Shown: piece after piece, positions 1 to 5,960 of the stretch | Layout: every line of letters starts with the position of its first letter | Position numbering within the stretch: position 1 is the stretch's first letter | DNA from: Armatimonadetes bacterium RBG_19FT_COMBO_69_19 | Lineage (GTDB): Bacteria; Sysuimicrobiota; Sysuimicrobiia; Sysuimicrobiales; Kaftiobacteriaceae | NCBI GenBank assembly: GCA_001768125.1 | Contig: MENB01000094.1 | Location: forward strand, 1 to 5,960 | Length of the DNA stretch: 5,960 nucleotides | Reading direction: 5' to 3' | Notes under the pieces: model-generated | Databases searched by the model: none | The model's input: only the letters and a program-made list of their open reading frames with translations | What the model was told of the DNA's origin: nothing | Made by a program: the position numbers and the translations under genes

Positions 1-289
1 CGATGAAGATCTGGGCCAGCCGTTTGCCGGTACGCTTCTGCTCCTCGAGGGCCTCCGACAACTGGGCCTCGGTGATGACCCCGGAGTCCAGGAGCAGCTC
101 CCCCAGACGTCTGTTCGACTTGGCGGTAAACGCCCGGGGGGTGGCCATCGGCACAGGGGAATTAGAGGCAACTGGCGTGCCACGGTCGGGAGAAAGAGGA
201 AAGACGGCGGAGGCGTCTTCCTCCGCCGTCATCTCCACAGGAGGGACCGGAAGGCCGGGAGGGTCCTCGCTCTGGTCGTGTTTGCGCAT
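1..289 (-). CDS. N-terminal part of a GspE/PilB-type ATPase (partial, cut by left window edge)
   Basis: The reading frame runs off the left edge. Only its first ~96 residues are visible. From the internal ATG at 148 the protein reads MATPRAFTAK followed by SNRRLGELLLDSGVITEAQL and then SEALEEQKRTGKRLAQIFI. This is the typical N-terminal (T2SSE_N/MshEN) domain of GspE/PilB ATPases, which power type IV pilus extension or type II secretion from the cytoplasmic face of the membrane. The Walker motifs lie outside the window, so another MshEN-domain protein is possible. Start choice is ambiguous. ATG 289 has a GGAGGGG SD 8 bases upstream, 44 bases after the lon stop. It adds 47 residues rich in Pro, Ser and acidic residues, without recognisable fold. 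ATG 148 gives a family-typical N-terminus but has no visible SD. ATG 232 is also in frame, with only a weak purine run. I chose 289 for its SD, but the hairpin at 188-230 argues for 148. Family confidence is good; start confidence is about even. Confidence 0.72.
   Translation of the reverse strand, partial: MRKHDQSEDPPGLPVPPVEMTAEEDASAVFPLSPDRGTPVASNSPVPMATPRAFTAKSNRRLGELLLDSGVITEAQLSEALEEQKRTGKRLAQIFI
188..230 (-). terminator. Probable intrinsic terminator downstream of lon
   Basis: Bases 203-213 and 220-230 form a perfect 11-bp inverted repeat (GACGGCGGAGG with CCTCCGCCGTC) around a 6-base loop. Read on the minus strand, the hairpin is followed at once by the pyrimidine-rich run TTTCCTCTTTCTCCC (202-188). 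A long GC-rich stem followed by a U-rich tail about 100 bases past the lon stop is the layout of a Rho-independent terminator. The tail is interrupted by C, so termination may be partial. The hairpin lies inside the open frame that begins at ATG 289. If it terminates efficiently, the downstream ATPase gene must start at 148 from its own promoter. On the plus strand the sequence after the stem is not T-rich, so orientation favours the lon transcript. Confidence 0.55.
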
Positions 290-297
290 CTGCGGCG

Positions 298-304
298 CCC
301 CTCC
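298..304 (-). promoter_or_regulatory. Shine-Dalgarno sequence for the GspE/PilB-like ORF (ATG 289)
   Basis: On the minus strand GGAGGGG lies 8 bases before the ATG at 289. It sits in the loop of a weak 5-bp inverted repeat (294-298 with 308-312). It is the only good ribosome binding site for the downstream frame and is the main argument for the long form of that protein. Confidence 0.5.
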
Positions 305-333
305 GGCGCGCCTGCCTTCCGCGCGTCCGACGG

Positions 334-2748
334 CTATGACAGCATCTGCTGGCTCGGCTGCTGGCCGGGCCGGATCGGGCTCGGCCCCACCGCCGGCGGG
401 ACGACCCGCTGCGTGACGGCCGGCGCCGGGCCCAGCGCTTCCGCGAGCACCTGGTCCATGTGCTCGACGAACACGAAGTGCAGCTTCTTGCGCACGTGCG
501 CCGGGATCTCGATGAGGTCCTTCTCGTTCTCCTTCGGCAGGAGCACGGTGCGGATCCCCGCCCGGTGGGCGGCCAGGACCTTCTCCTTGACGCCGCCGAT
601 GCCCAGGACCTTGCCGCGGAGGGTGATCTCTCCGGTCATCGCGACCTCGCGCCGGACCGGTCGCCCGGTGACCGCGGACGCGAGCGCCGTTGCCAGAGTA
701 ATGCCCGCAGACGGGCCGTCCTTAGGCACCGCGCCGGTCGGGATGTGGATGTGCACGTCGTACTTCTGGTAGAACTCCTCGTCGATGCCCAGGCGCCGGG
801 CGCGCGCGCGGACGTAGGACACCGCGGCCTGACCGGACTCCTTCAGGACCTCGCCGAGCTGGCCGGTCAGGGTGAGCTTGCCGTCCCCGCGCATCAGGGT
901 GGCCTCCACCGAGACGATGTCTCCGCCCATCTCGGTGTAGATGAGCCCGGTGGCCGTGCCCACTTCGTCCACCTGCTCGGCCAGGCCGTATCGGAACTTC
1001 ACAGGCCCCAGGAACTTGTGCAGGTTCTGGTTGGTCACCCGCACCGTCGTGGCCTTGCCGGTGGCGACCTCGGTAGCCACCTTGCGGAAGATCCCGGCGA
1101 TCTCGCGCTCCAGGTTGCGCACGCCGGCTTCCCGGGTGTACTCGCGCACGACCTTCTTCAGCGCGTCCTCGGTGAACACCACCTGCTCCGGTTTCAGCCC
1201 GTTCTGCGCCAGCTGCTTCGGGATGAGGAACTGCTCGGCGATCTTGATCTTCTCTTCCTCGATGTACCCCGGGAACCGGATGACCTCCAGGCGGTCCCGC
1301 AGCGCCGGCGGGACGGTATCGAGGATGTTGCCGGTGCAGATGAACATCACCTCGGACAGGTCCATCGGCAACTCGAGGTAGTGGTCGCTGAACGCGCTGT
1401 TCTGCTCCGGATCGAGCGCCTCCAGCAGCGCCGAGCTGGGATCCCCGCGCCAGTCCATGCCGAGTTTGTCGATCTCGTCCAGCATGAAGACCGGGTTGCG
1501 GGTCGCGGCCGTCTTCATGCCCTGGACGATGCGGCCGGGCAGCGCGCCCACGTACGTGCGGCGGTGCCCGCGGATCTCGGCCTCGTCCCGCACGCCGCCC
1601 AGGCTGATCCGCACGAACTTGCGGCCCAGGGCGCGCGCGATGGACTTGCCCATCGAGGTCTTGCCGACCCCGGGCGGCCCGTTGAAGCAGAGGATCGGCC
1701 CCTTGCTCTGCGGCGCGAGCTTGCGCACGGCCAGGTACTCGATCACCCGCTCCTTGGGTTTCTCGAGGCCGTAATGATCCTGGTCCAGGATCCGCCGGGC
1801 CTCGGCGATGTCCAACCGGTCCTCCGTCCGCACGGTCCACGGCACGGCCAGGATCCAGTCGAGATACGTGCGCACCACGACCGCCTCGGCGACCATCGGC
1901 GGCATCTTCTCCAGCCGAGTCAGCTCCTCGAGCGCCTTCTCCTTGACGTGGTCGGGGAGGTTCGCCGCCTCGATCTTCTTCTTATACTCGGCCACCTCGC
2001 TCTGGCGCTCGTCGCTCTCGCCGAGCTCCTGCTGGATGGCCTTCATCTGTTCTTTCAGGAAATACTCGCGCTGGGACTTCTCCATCTGCTTGCGCACGCG
2101 GTTCTGGATCTTGCGCTCCAACTCGAGGATGTTCACCTCGCGGGTGAGGATCTGGCTCAGCAGATCCAGCCGGTCCTTGGGGGCCATCTCCAGCAGCTGC
2201 TGGCGCTCCTCGATCTTGAGCGGCAGGTGCTGCGCGATCAGGTCGGCGAGCTTGCCCGGCTCCTCCGCCTGCATCACGACCGCGTACTGCTCGGGCGCGA
2301 TGCTGCGGCTGTAGCGGGCGAAGCGTTCGAACTGGGAGAGCACGCTCCGCATCAGCGCCTCGATCTCGAGGGTCTTCTCCCCCAGATCCGGCTGCTGGCG
2401 CACCCGCACCTCGAAATAGGGCTCGTCGCGCTCGACGCGCTCGATCGCCCCCCGCACCAGCCCTTCCACGATGACCTGCAGCACGCCGTCGGGCTGCTTG
2501 CCGACCTGCAGGATGCGGCAGATCGTCCCCACCGTGTAGATGTCCGCCGGGCGGGGCTCCTCCAGGTCGTCCTGCTTCTGGGCGGCGAGCACGATGATGC
2601 GGTCCCCGGCCAGCGCCGTCTCGAGCGCGCGGAGCGACTTCTGACGCCCGACCCCGAGCGGCGCGATCTGGTGGGGCATGACCACCGTGCCCTTCAGCGG
2701 GAGCAGCGGCAGCACGTCCTTGATCGTCACGTCACTCTGTTCGGCCAA
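334..2748 (-). CDS. lon: ATP-dependent endopeptidase La (Lon protease, LonA type)
   Basis: Lon is a cytoplasmic homo-hexameric AAA+ serine protease that unfolds and degrades damaged and regulatory proteins. The 804 residues cover the full family layout. The N-terminal substrate domain spans about 12-210 and opens with [14 protein letters not shown] helical coiled segment covers about 205-310. The AAA+ module has Walker A GPPGVGKT (357-364) and Walker B FMLDE (421-425). The protease domain spans about 590-775, with catalytic Ser680 in PKDGPSAG and Lys721 in GGVKEK. A Pro/Gln-rich tail of about 32 residues follows the protease domain and is probably disordered. Usual length is about 770-820. 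The start is TTG at 2748: it has an AAGGAGGG SD six bases upstream, and the next in-frame Met (residue 24) would cut the first conserved strand. A Gly (716) replaces the Pro usual before IGG(L/V)KEK. Lon lies 126 bases after clpX, with leader elements suggesting its own promoter and possible leader-level control. Confidence 0.98.
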   Translation of the reverse strand: MAEQSDVTIKDVLPLLPLKGTVVMPHQIAPLGVGRQKSLRALETALAGDRIIVLAAQKQDDLEEPRPADIYTVGTICRILQVGKQPDGVLQVIVEGLVRGAIERVERDEPYFEVRVRQQPDLGEKTLEIEALMRSVLSQFERFARYSRSIAPEQYAVVMQAEEPGKLADLIAQHLPLKIEERQQLLEMAPKDRLDLLSQILTREVNILELERKIQNRVRKQMEKSQREYFLKEQMKAIQQELGESDERQSEVAEYKKKIEAANLPDHVKEKALEELTRLEKMPPMVAEAVVVRTYLDWILAVPWTVRTEDRLDIAEARRILDQDHYGLEKPKERVIEYLAVRKLAPQSKGPILCFNGPPGVGKTSMGKSIARALGRKFVRISLGGVRDEAEIRGHRRTYVGALPGRIVQGMKTAATRNPVFMLDEIDKLGMDWRGDPSSALLEALDPEQNSAFSDHYLELPMDLSEVMFICTGNILDTVPPALRDRLEVIRFPGYIEEEKIKIAEQFLIPKQLAQNGLKPEQVVFTEDALKKVVREYTREAGVRNLEREIAGIFRKVATEVATGKATTVRVTNQNLHKFLGPVKFRYGLAEQVDEVGTATGLIYTEMGGDIVSVEATLMRGDGKLTLTGQLGEVLKESGQAAVSYVRARARRLGIDEEFYQKYDVHIHIPTGAVPKDGPSAGITLATALASAVTGRPVRREVAMTGEITLRGKVLGIGGVKEKVLAAHRAGIRTVLLPKENEKDLIEIPAHVRKKLHFVFVEHMDQVLAEALGPAPAVTQRVVPPAVGPSPIRPGQQPSQQMLS

Positions 2749-2754
2749 CGGATA

Positions 2755-2762
2755 CCCTCCTT
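2755..2762 (-). promoter_or_regulatory. Shine-Dalgarno sequence deciding the TTG start of lon
   Basis: AAGGAGGG on the minus strand lies six bases before TTG 2748. It is a near-perfect complement of the 16S rRNA 3' end. Its strength explains a TTG start and excludes the internal Met24. The same bases can pair with the upstream C tract at 2776-2780 plus two U's (2774-2775), so access to this site may depend on leader folding. Confidence 0.85.
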
Positions 2763-2775
2763 AAGGAACGACAAA

Positions 2776-2796
2776 GGGGGACACGTGATCCCCCCC
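2776..2796 (-). promoter_or_regulatory. G-tract/C-tract hairpin in the lon leader
   Basis: On the minus strand a run of seven G (2796-2790) plus A2789 faces U2781 and five C (2780-2776). They form a 6-bp stem with the loop UCACGUG. UUUGUCGUU follows, so the element could act as a weak terminator for read-through from clpX. Alternatively, the C tract plus UU can pair with AAGGAGGG of the lon SD (7 bp with one bulged A). The two pairings exclude each other. The structure is read directly from sequence; the regulatory role is inference. Confidence 0.45.
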
Positions 2797-2809
2797 TCCA
2801 GTCCATGCC

Positions 2810-2829
2810 CCGGTTCGGATCCGAACCGG
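2810..2829. repeat. Perfect 20-bp palindrome between clpX and lon
   Basis: CCGGTTCGGA is followed directly by its reverse complement TCCGAACCGG, with no mismatch or spacer. As DNA it is a symmetric site that a dimeric repressor could bind, some 13-32 bases downstream of the predicted lon transcription start. As RNA it would give an 8-bp stem closed by GAUC. It matches no heat-shock operator I know (CIRCE, HAIR, CtsR box), and no U-run follows it on either strand, so it is not a terminator by itself. Confidence 0.6.
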
Positions 2830-2848
2830 ATATGTCAGTTCATCTATT

Positions 2849-2857
2849 ATTGTAGCA
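2849..2857 (-). promoter_or_regulatory. Candidate extended -10 promoter for lon
   Basis: The minus strand reads TGC TACAAT at 2857-2849. This is an extended -10 motif (TGn plus five of six bases of TATAAT) inside the only AT-rich patch of the window, directly after the clpX stop. No -35 hexamer stands out 16-18 bases upstream, which is tolerable for extended -10 promoters. Transcription would begin near 2841 and give a lon leader of roughly 90 bases containing the palindrome and the G/C hairpin. It suggests that lon can be transcribed apart from tig-clpP-clpX. This is prediction from sequence only. Confidence 0.45.
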
Positions 2858-2874
2858 TCCCGGGACAAGGGGCC

Positions 2875-4152
2875 CTAGGCCGGCTTCTCCTTGGCCATCT
2901 TCTTGAGATCCGCGCCAGTGAGCAGCGCCGGGTCGCGCTTGCGCTGCACCGAATCCTCGGTGACCACGCAGCGCTTCACATCCGGCCGGGACGGGATCTC
3001 GTACATGATGTTCAGCATGATGTCTTCGATGATTGTGCGCAGGCCCCGGGCCCCGGTGTGCCGGCCCATCGCCTCGCGGGCGATCGCGCGCTGCGCGTCG
3101 TCCGTGAAGACCAGCTCGACCCCGTCCATCTCGAGGATCTTCTGGTACTGGCGGACCAGCGCGTTCTTCGGCTCGACCAGGATGCGCACGAGGTCGGCCT
3201 CATCCAGGGGCTCGAGTGGGACGATCACCGGCAGTCGGCCGATGAACTCCGGGATGAGCCCGTAGCGCAGCAGGTCCTGCGGCATGACGTGCGAGAGCGT
3301 CTCGGACAGCGTCGCCTTGTTTTTCGGCATGACCTGCGCGCCGAACCCGATCGCGGTCTGCCGGATGCGGCCCTCGATCAGCCGGTCGAGGCCCTCGAAG
3401 GCGCCGCCGCAGACGAACAGGATGTTCGTGGTGTCGATCTGGATGAACTCCTGGTGCGGGTGCTTGCGCCCGCCCTGCGGCGGGACGTTCGCCACGGTCC
3501 CTTCCAGGATCTTCAGCAGCGCCTGCTGGACGCCCTCGCCCGAGACGTCGCGCGTGATCGAGGGGTTCTCGGACTTGCGGGCGATCTTGTCCGCCTCGTC
3601 GATGTAGATGATCCCCCGCTCGGCCTTCTTCACGTCGAAGTCGGCGGCCTGGATCAAGCGCAGGAGGATGTTCTCCACGTCCTCGCCCACGTAGCCGGCC
3701 TCGGTGAGCGAGGTCGCATCGGCGATGGCGAACGGGACGTCCAGGATCTTGGCCAGGGTCTGGGCGAGCAAGGTCTTGCCGCAGCCGGTGGGGCCGATGA
3801 GCAGGATGTTGGACTTCTGCAGCTCGACGTCGCTCGTGCGGCGGCCGCCGATGCGCTTGAAGTGGTTGTAGACGGCCACGGAGAGGGCCTTCTTCGCCCG
3901 GTCCTGCCCCACGACGTACTGGCAGAGCGTGTCGTAGATCTCGCGGGGCTTCGGGGTGCTGCGCGGCCCGGCGGGCTCGCCCTCCCCGTAGAGCTCCTCC
4001 TCGAGGATCTCGTTGCACAACTCGATGCACTCGTCGCAGATGTACACGCCGGGGCCGGCCACCAGCTTGCGCACCTGCTCCTGCGATTTGCCGCAGAACG
4101 AGCACTTCAGCTTCTCGCCGTCCCCGAACCGGAACATCCGCTCCCGCGTCAT
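2875..4152 (-). CDS. clpX: ATP-dependent Clp protease ATP-binding subunit ClpX
   Basis: ClpX is the hexameric AAA+ unfoldase that selects tagged or damaged proteins and threads them into ClpP. All family landmarks are present in 425 residues. The N-terminal zinc-binding domain has Cys17, Cys20, Cys39 and Cys42. Walker A GPTGCGKT is at 120-127, pore-loop GYVG at 153-156, Walker B IIYIDE at 181-186 and the RKH loop at 229-231. The IGF loop that docks into ClpP is at 268-270, the arginine finger Arg306 is in PEFIGRLP, and sensor-2 Arg369 is in GARGLR. The sequence closely resembles Firmicutes ClpX. The usual DEID after Walker B is DEAD here (Ile to Ala at 187). Start ATG 4152 has a GAGGGGG SD that overlaps the clpP stop. 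Met6 (ATG 4137) aligns with the usual MFRF family start, but its GGAG is only 3 bases away. The 9-base gap to clpP implies co-transcription and translational coupling. Confidence 0.98.
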   Translation of the reverse strand: MTRERMFRFGDGEKLKCSFCGKSQEQVRKLVAGPGVYICDECIELCNEILEEELYGEGEPAGPRSTPKPREIYDTLCQYVVGQDRAKKALSVAVYNHFKRIGGRRTSDVELQKSNILLIGPTGCGKTLLAQTLAKILDVPFAIADATSLTEAGYVGEDVENILLRLIQAADFDVKKAERGIIYIDEADKIARKSENPSITRDVSGEGVQQALLKILEGTVANVPPQGGRKHPHQEFIQIDTTNILFVCGGAFEGLDRLIEGRIRQTAIGFGAQVMPKNKATLSETLSHVMPQDLLRYGLIPEFIGRLPVIVPLEPLDEADLVRILVEPKNALVRQYQKILEMDGVELVFTDDAQRAIAREAMGRHTGARGLRTIIEDIMLNIMYEIPSRPDVKRCVVTEDSVQRKRDPALLTGADLKKMAKEKPA

Positions 4153-4156
4153 AAGG

Positions 4157-4163
4157 CCCCCTC
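4157..4163 (-). promoter_or_regulatory. Shine-Dalgarno sequence for clpX overlapping the clpP stop codon
   Basis: GAGGGGG on the minus strand begins inside the clpP TGA (TGAGGGGG) and ends four bases before ATG 4152; the GAGG core is seven bases away. Ribosomes ending clpP therefore stop on the clpX initiation site, which should couple synthesis of the two partner subunits. It also favours ATG 4152 over the internal Met6. Confidence 0.6.
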
Positions 4164-4773
4164 AGCGATCCTTCGCGCCCGCGGGGACCTTCGCGCGCGG
4201 CTGGATGACCTCGTCGATCAGCCCGTAGTCCTTGGCCGTCTTGGGATCCATCCAGTAGTCGCGATCGGTGTCGCGCTCGATCCGCTCGATCGGCTGGCCG
4301 GTGTGCTTGGCCAGGATCTCATTGGTCTGCTGGCGCATCCGCAGGAACTGCTTGGCCTGGATGTCGATGTCCGCGGTCGTGCCTTGCGCGCCCCCCCAGG
4401 GCTGGTGGATGAGGATCTGCGAGTACGGGAGCGAGGAGCGCTTCCCCTTGGCCCCGCCGGCCAGGATGACCGCCGCGCCGGAGGCGGCCAATCCGACGCA
4501 GATCGTGGCCACGTCGGGCCGCACGTACTGCATCGTATCGTAGATGGCCAGGGCCGGCGTGAGGCTACCGCCGGGGCTGTTCACGTAGATGTGGATGTCC
4601 TTCTCGGGGTCTTCGCCTTCCAGGAACAGCAGCTGCGCGATGATCAGGTTGGCCATGTCGTCGTCAATCGGGCCGCCGACGAAGACGATGCGGTCTTTGA
4701 GGAGCCGCGAGTAGATGTCGTAGGCCCGCTCACCGCGCGCCGTCTGCTCCACGACCATGGGGACGAGTGTCAT
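4162..4773 (-). CDS. clpP: ATP-dependent Clp protease proteolytic subunit ClpP
   Basis: ClpP is the serine peptidase that forms a double-heptamer barrel and degrades proteins delivered by ClpX. The 203-residue protein has the usual length. Its start, [20 protein letters not shown], matches Firmicutes ClpP, with no extra propeptide. The catalytic triad is complete: Ser98 in GLAASG, His123 in ILIHQP and Asp172 in ERDTDRD. The oxyanion strand NSPGGS is at 65-70. Gly follows the catalytic Ser where the classic motif is AASM. This is reminiscent of ClpP2-like paralogues of Actinobacteria (AASA), so a second ClpP elsewhere in the genome is possible but not shown. ATG 4773 overlaps the tig TGA (ATGA) and has a strong SD, GAGGTGA, six bases upstream. 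Genes on either side form one operon: tig before, clpX 9 bases after. Confidence 0.98.
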   Translation of the reverse strand: MTLVPMVVEQTARGERAYDIYSRLLKDRIVFVGGPIDDDMANLIIAQLLFLEGEDPEKDIHIYVNSPGGSLTPALAIYDTMQYVRPDVATICVGLAASGAAVILAGGAKGKRSSLPYSQILIHQPWGGAQGTTADIDIQAKQFLRMRQQTNEILAKHTGQPIERIERDTDRDYWMDPKTAKDYGLIDEVIQPRAKVPAGAKDR

Positions 4774-5960
4774 GTGCGTTCACCTCGAGCGAGAGTGACC
4801 AGATGCGCCAAGGCTTTCTGGCGCCGGAGAGTCCCGGTCAGGCTGTCATAACGTCCCGTCTGCACCAGCCATTCCCGGACGCGTGCAGGCTCCTGCTGCA
4901 ATCGTCGCGCCACGTTCTCGACCTCGCGATCGATCTCCTCCTGCGAGGGGGCGAGCGACTCCGCGCGCGCCACCTCCTCGACGGCCAGCTGCGCGCGCAG
5001 CCGCCGCTCCGCGGACGGCCGGAACTCCCCGCGCAGCGCCGCCTCGTCCTTCTGCGTCGCCTCGTAGTAGCGCTGGAGGGTGAGGCCCCGCCGCTGCAGC
5101 GTGTCGGCCAGATCGGCGACCATGTGCTCCACCTCGTGCTCGAGCATGCTCTCGGGGAGCTCGATTTCGGTGCGCTCGAGCAGGGCCTCCAAGACCTTCT
5201 GCTCATGGTCCGCGCGGGCGGTGTCCACGGCCTCGCGCTCGAGACGCGAGCGGAGCGACTCCCGCAGCGCCGTGACCGTCTCCACGCCCCCGGCCGTCCG
5301 GGCGAACTCATCCGTAACGTCGGGCAGCTCCCGGCGCTTGACGTCGACCATCTCAAAGGTCACGGTCTGGCCTCCCACGGATGCCTCGCGCCGCGCTCCC
5401 GCGGTCGCCCCTTCCACGGCGGCCTCGACCTCGGCGGGCTGCGTCCCGCCGCCGACCTCGACCAGATACTCCTTACCCCGGGCGAAACGCTCCACAGGCC
5501 CGCTGAGCTCCGCGACCTTCACCAGAACGAAGTCCCCCCGCCCTGCCTGCGCCCCCGGCACCGGGACGAGGTGTCCGTGCCGCGCGCGCAGGTCCTCGAC
5601 CCCCGCGTCGACGTCGGCGTCGGTGATCACGGGGTCCTCGTAGGGCATGCGGATGGCCTGGTAGTCGCCGAGGCGCACCTCGGGCATGAGATCCACCGTG
5701 GCGACGAACCGCAGCGGTTTGCCCTCTTCGACCTGGTCGACCCGGATGTCCGGGCGGGTGATCGGCGTCACGCCGGCCTGGTCCACGGCGCGCGCGTAAG
5801 CGTCGGGCACGAGCGCCTTGACGGCTTCCTCGAGAATGGCATCCCGACCGACGTAGCGCTCCAGCATCGTGCGCGGCGCCTTGCCGCGGCGGAAGCCGGG
5901 GATCTCGACCCGCTGGTTCAGGCGGCGCAGGGCCGCCTCCACCCCCTGCGAGAGCGTGTC
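4770..5960 (-). CDS. tig: Trigger factor, ribosome-associated chaperone (partial, N-terminus cut by right edge)
   Basis: Trigger factor sits at the ribosome exit tunnel and shields nascent chains. The frame is open to base 5960, so 396 residues are visible and about 20 N-terminal ones are missing. The GTG at 5942 is internal, not the start. The ribosome-binding signature GFRRGKAP is at visible residues 22-29 (near position 43-50 in full proteins). The ribosome-binding domain continues to about residue 110. A FKBP-type PPIase-like domain follows at about 138-208, beginning [11 protein letters not shown]. The all-helical chaperone domain runs from about 213, starting with the conserved [10 protein letters not shown], to the end. 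The PPIase domain is shortened: the usual FIPGFE stretch is replaced by TQPAEVE, and the PEDY-type loop is missing, so isomerase activity is doubtful. The estimated full length of about 417 is slightly below the usual 430-450. The stop overlaps the clpP ATG by four bases. The promoter lies outside the window. Confidence 0.96.
   Translation of the reverse strand, partial: DTLSQGVEAALRRLNQRVEIPGFRRGKAPRTMLERYVGRDAILEEAVKALVPDAYARAVDQAGVTPITRPDIRVDQVEEGKPLRFVATVDLMPEVRLGDYQAIRMPYEDPVITDADVDAGVEDLRARHGHLVPVPGAQAGRGDFVLVKVAELSGPVERFARGKEYLVEVGGGTQPAEVEAAVEGATAGARREASVGGQTVTFEMVDVKRRELPDVTDEFARTAGGVETVTALRESLRSRLEREAVDTARADHEQKVLEALLERTEIELPESMLEHEVEHMVADLADTLQRRGLTLQRYYEATQKDEAALRGEFRPSAERRLRAQLAVEEVARAESLAPSQEEIDREVENVARRLQQEPARVREWLVQTGRYDSLTGTLRRQKALAHLVTLARGERT
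4780..4786 (-). promoter_or_regulatory. Shine-Dalgarno sequence for clpP inside the end of tig
   Basis: GAGGTGA on the minus strand lies six bases before ATG 4773 and within the last codons of tig. Together with the ATGA overlap it fixes the clpP start and points to translational coupling between tig and clpP. Confidence 0.75.

Noticed and set aside
3..772. Plus-strand frames across the left end, including one at 278-772
   Set aside because: They lie antisense to lon and the GspE/PilB-like gene, show no domain, and the recognisable proteins are all on the minus strand.
722..1840. A 372-codon frame on the minus strand inside lon
   Set aside because: It is a shifted frame within a fully conserved Lon coding region, with Arg/Gly/Ala/Pro-biased composition typical of GC-rich shadow frames.
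2810..2829. The palindrome as an intrinsic terminator of clpX
   Set aside because: Neither strand shows a T-run after it. The minus strand continues with GGGCATGG, so it lacks the tail needed for intrinsic termination.
3200..4105. A 301-codon minus-strand frame inside clpX
   Set aside because: It is the shifted frame of an intact ClpX sequence, with low-complexity Arg/Gly/Pro composition and no homology that I recognise.
460..4851. A 1463-codon open reading frame on the plus strand, antisense to lon, clpX and clpP
   Set aside because: lon, clpX and clpP happen to share one frame, and this ORF is codon-aligned with them. Stops in that register would require TTA, CTA or TCA sense codons, which GC-rich genes avoid. 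It ends soon after the frame changes at tig. The translation is Leu/Asp/Arg/Val-rich with no recognisable domain, and no SD supports it.
4838..5643. Ser/Arg-rich frames on both strands across tig
   Set aside because: They overlap the intact trigger factor frame, have repetitive Ser/Arg/Pro composition and lack ribosome binding sites.
5940..5942. GTG at 5942 as the start of tig
   Set aside because: The frame continues upstream to the edge with trigger-factor-like sequence, and the GFRRGKAP signature would lie too close to the N-terminus. The real start is beyond the window.
1..5960. A novel defence, mobile or CRISPR-like system
   Set aside because: No repeats in array, no integrase, transposase, toxin or nuclease genes are seen. 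The window is filled by conserved housekeeping genes plus the start of a pilus/secretion ATPase.

Overview
The window carries a compact, minus-strand protein-quality-control cluster. In transcription order (right to left) it reads tig (trigger factor, cut by the right edge), clpP, clpX and lon. After lon comes the start of a GspE/PilB-type secretion or pilus ATPase, cut by the left edge. All five genes point the same way. The DNA is very GC-rich, coding is dense, and start sites carry strong Shine-Dalgarno (SD) sequences, so this is bacterial chromosome rather than mobile DNA. I see no transposase, integrase, tRNA, rRNA, CRISPR array or phage gene.

Layout. 4770-5960 is tig without its first ~20 codons. 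Its TGA overlaps the clpP ATG by four bases (ATGA). clpP (4162-4773) is separated from clpX (2875-4152) by 9 bases, and the clpX SD overlaps the clpP stop codon. A 126-base gap follows (2749-2874), the only substantial intergenic stretch. It is AT-rich next to clpX and contains an extended -10 promoter candidate, a perfect 20-bp palindrome, a G/C-tract hairpin and an ideal SD in front of a TTG-started lon (334-2748). The last segment (1-289) encodes the N-terminal part of a GspE/PilB-like protein. A perfect 11-bp hairpin with a pyrimidine-rich tail lies at 188-230, just after lon and, oddly, inside the extended reading frame of that protein.

How the genes work together. Trigger factor binds nascent chains at the ribosome exit tunnel. 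ClpX unfolds substrates and feeds them to the ClpP barrel. Lon is a self-contained AAA+ protease. The gene order tig-clpP-clpX-lon is widespread in bacteria. The lon leader suggests that lon can also be expressed separately from tig-clpPX, which would suit a stress-induced protease.

Organism. ClpX and the N-terminus of ClpP resemble Firmicutes proteins, while the base composition is strongly GC-rich and the next gene is type IV pilus/type II secretion related. I infer a GC-rich, possibly deep-branching or uncultured bacterium of Terrabacteria type, but cannot name it. The core genes are ordinary. The points worth a second look are the lon leader, the hairpin inside the pilB-like start region, and an eroded PPIase domain in trigger factor.
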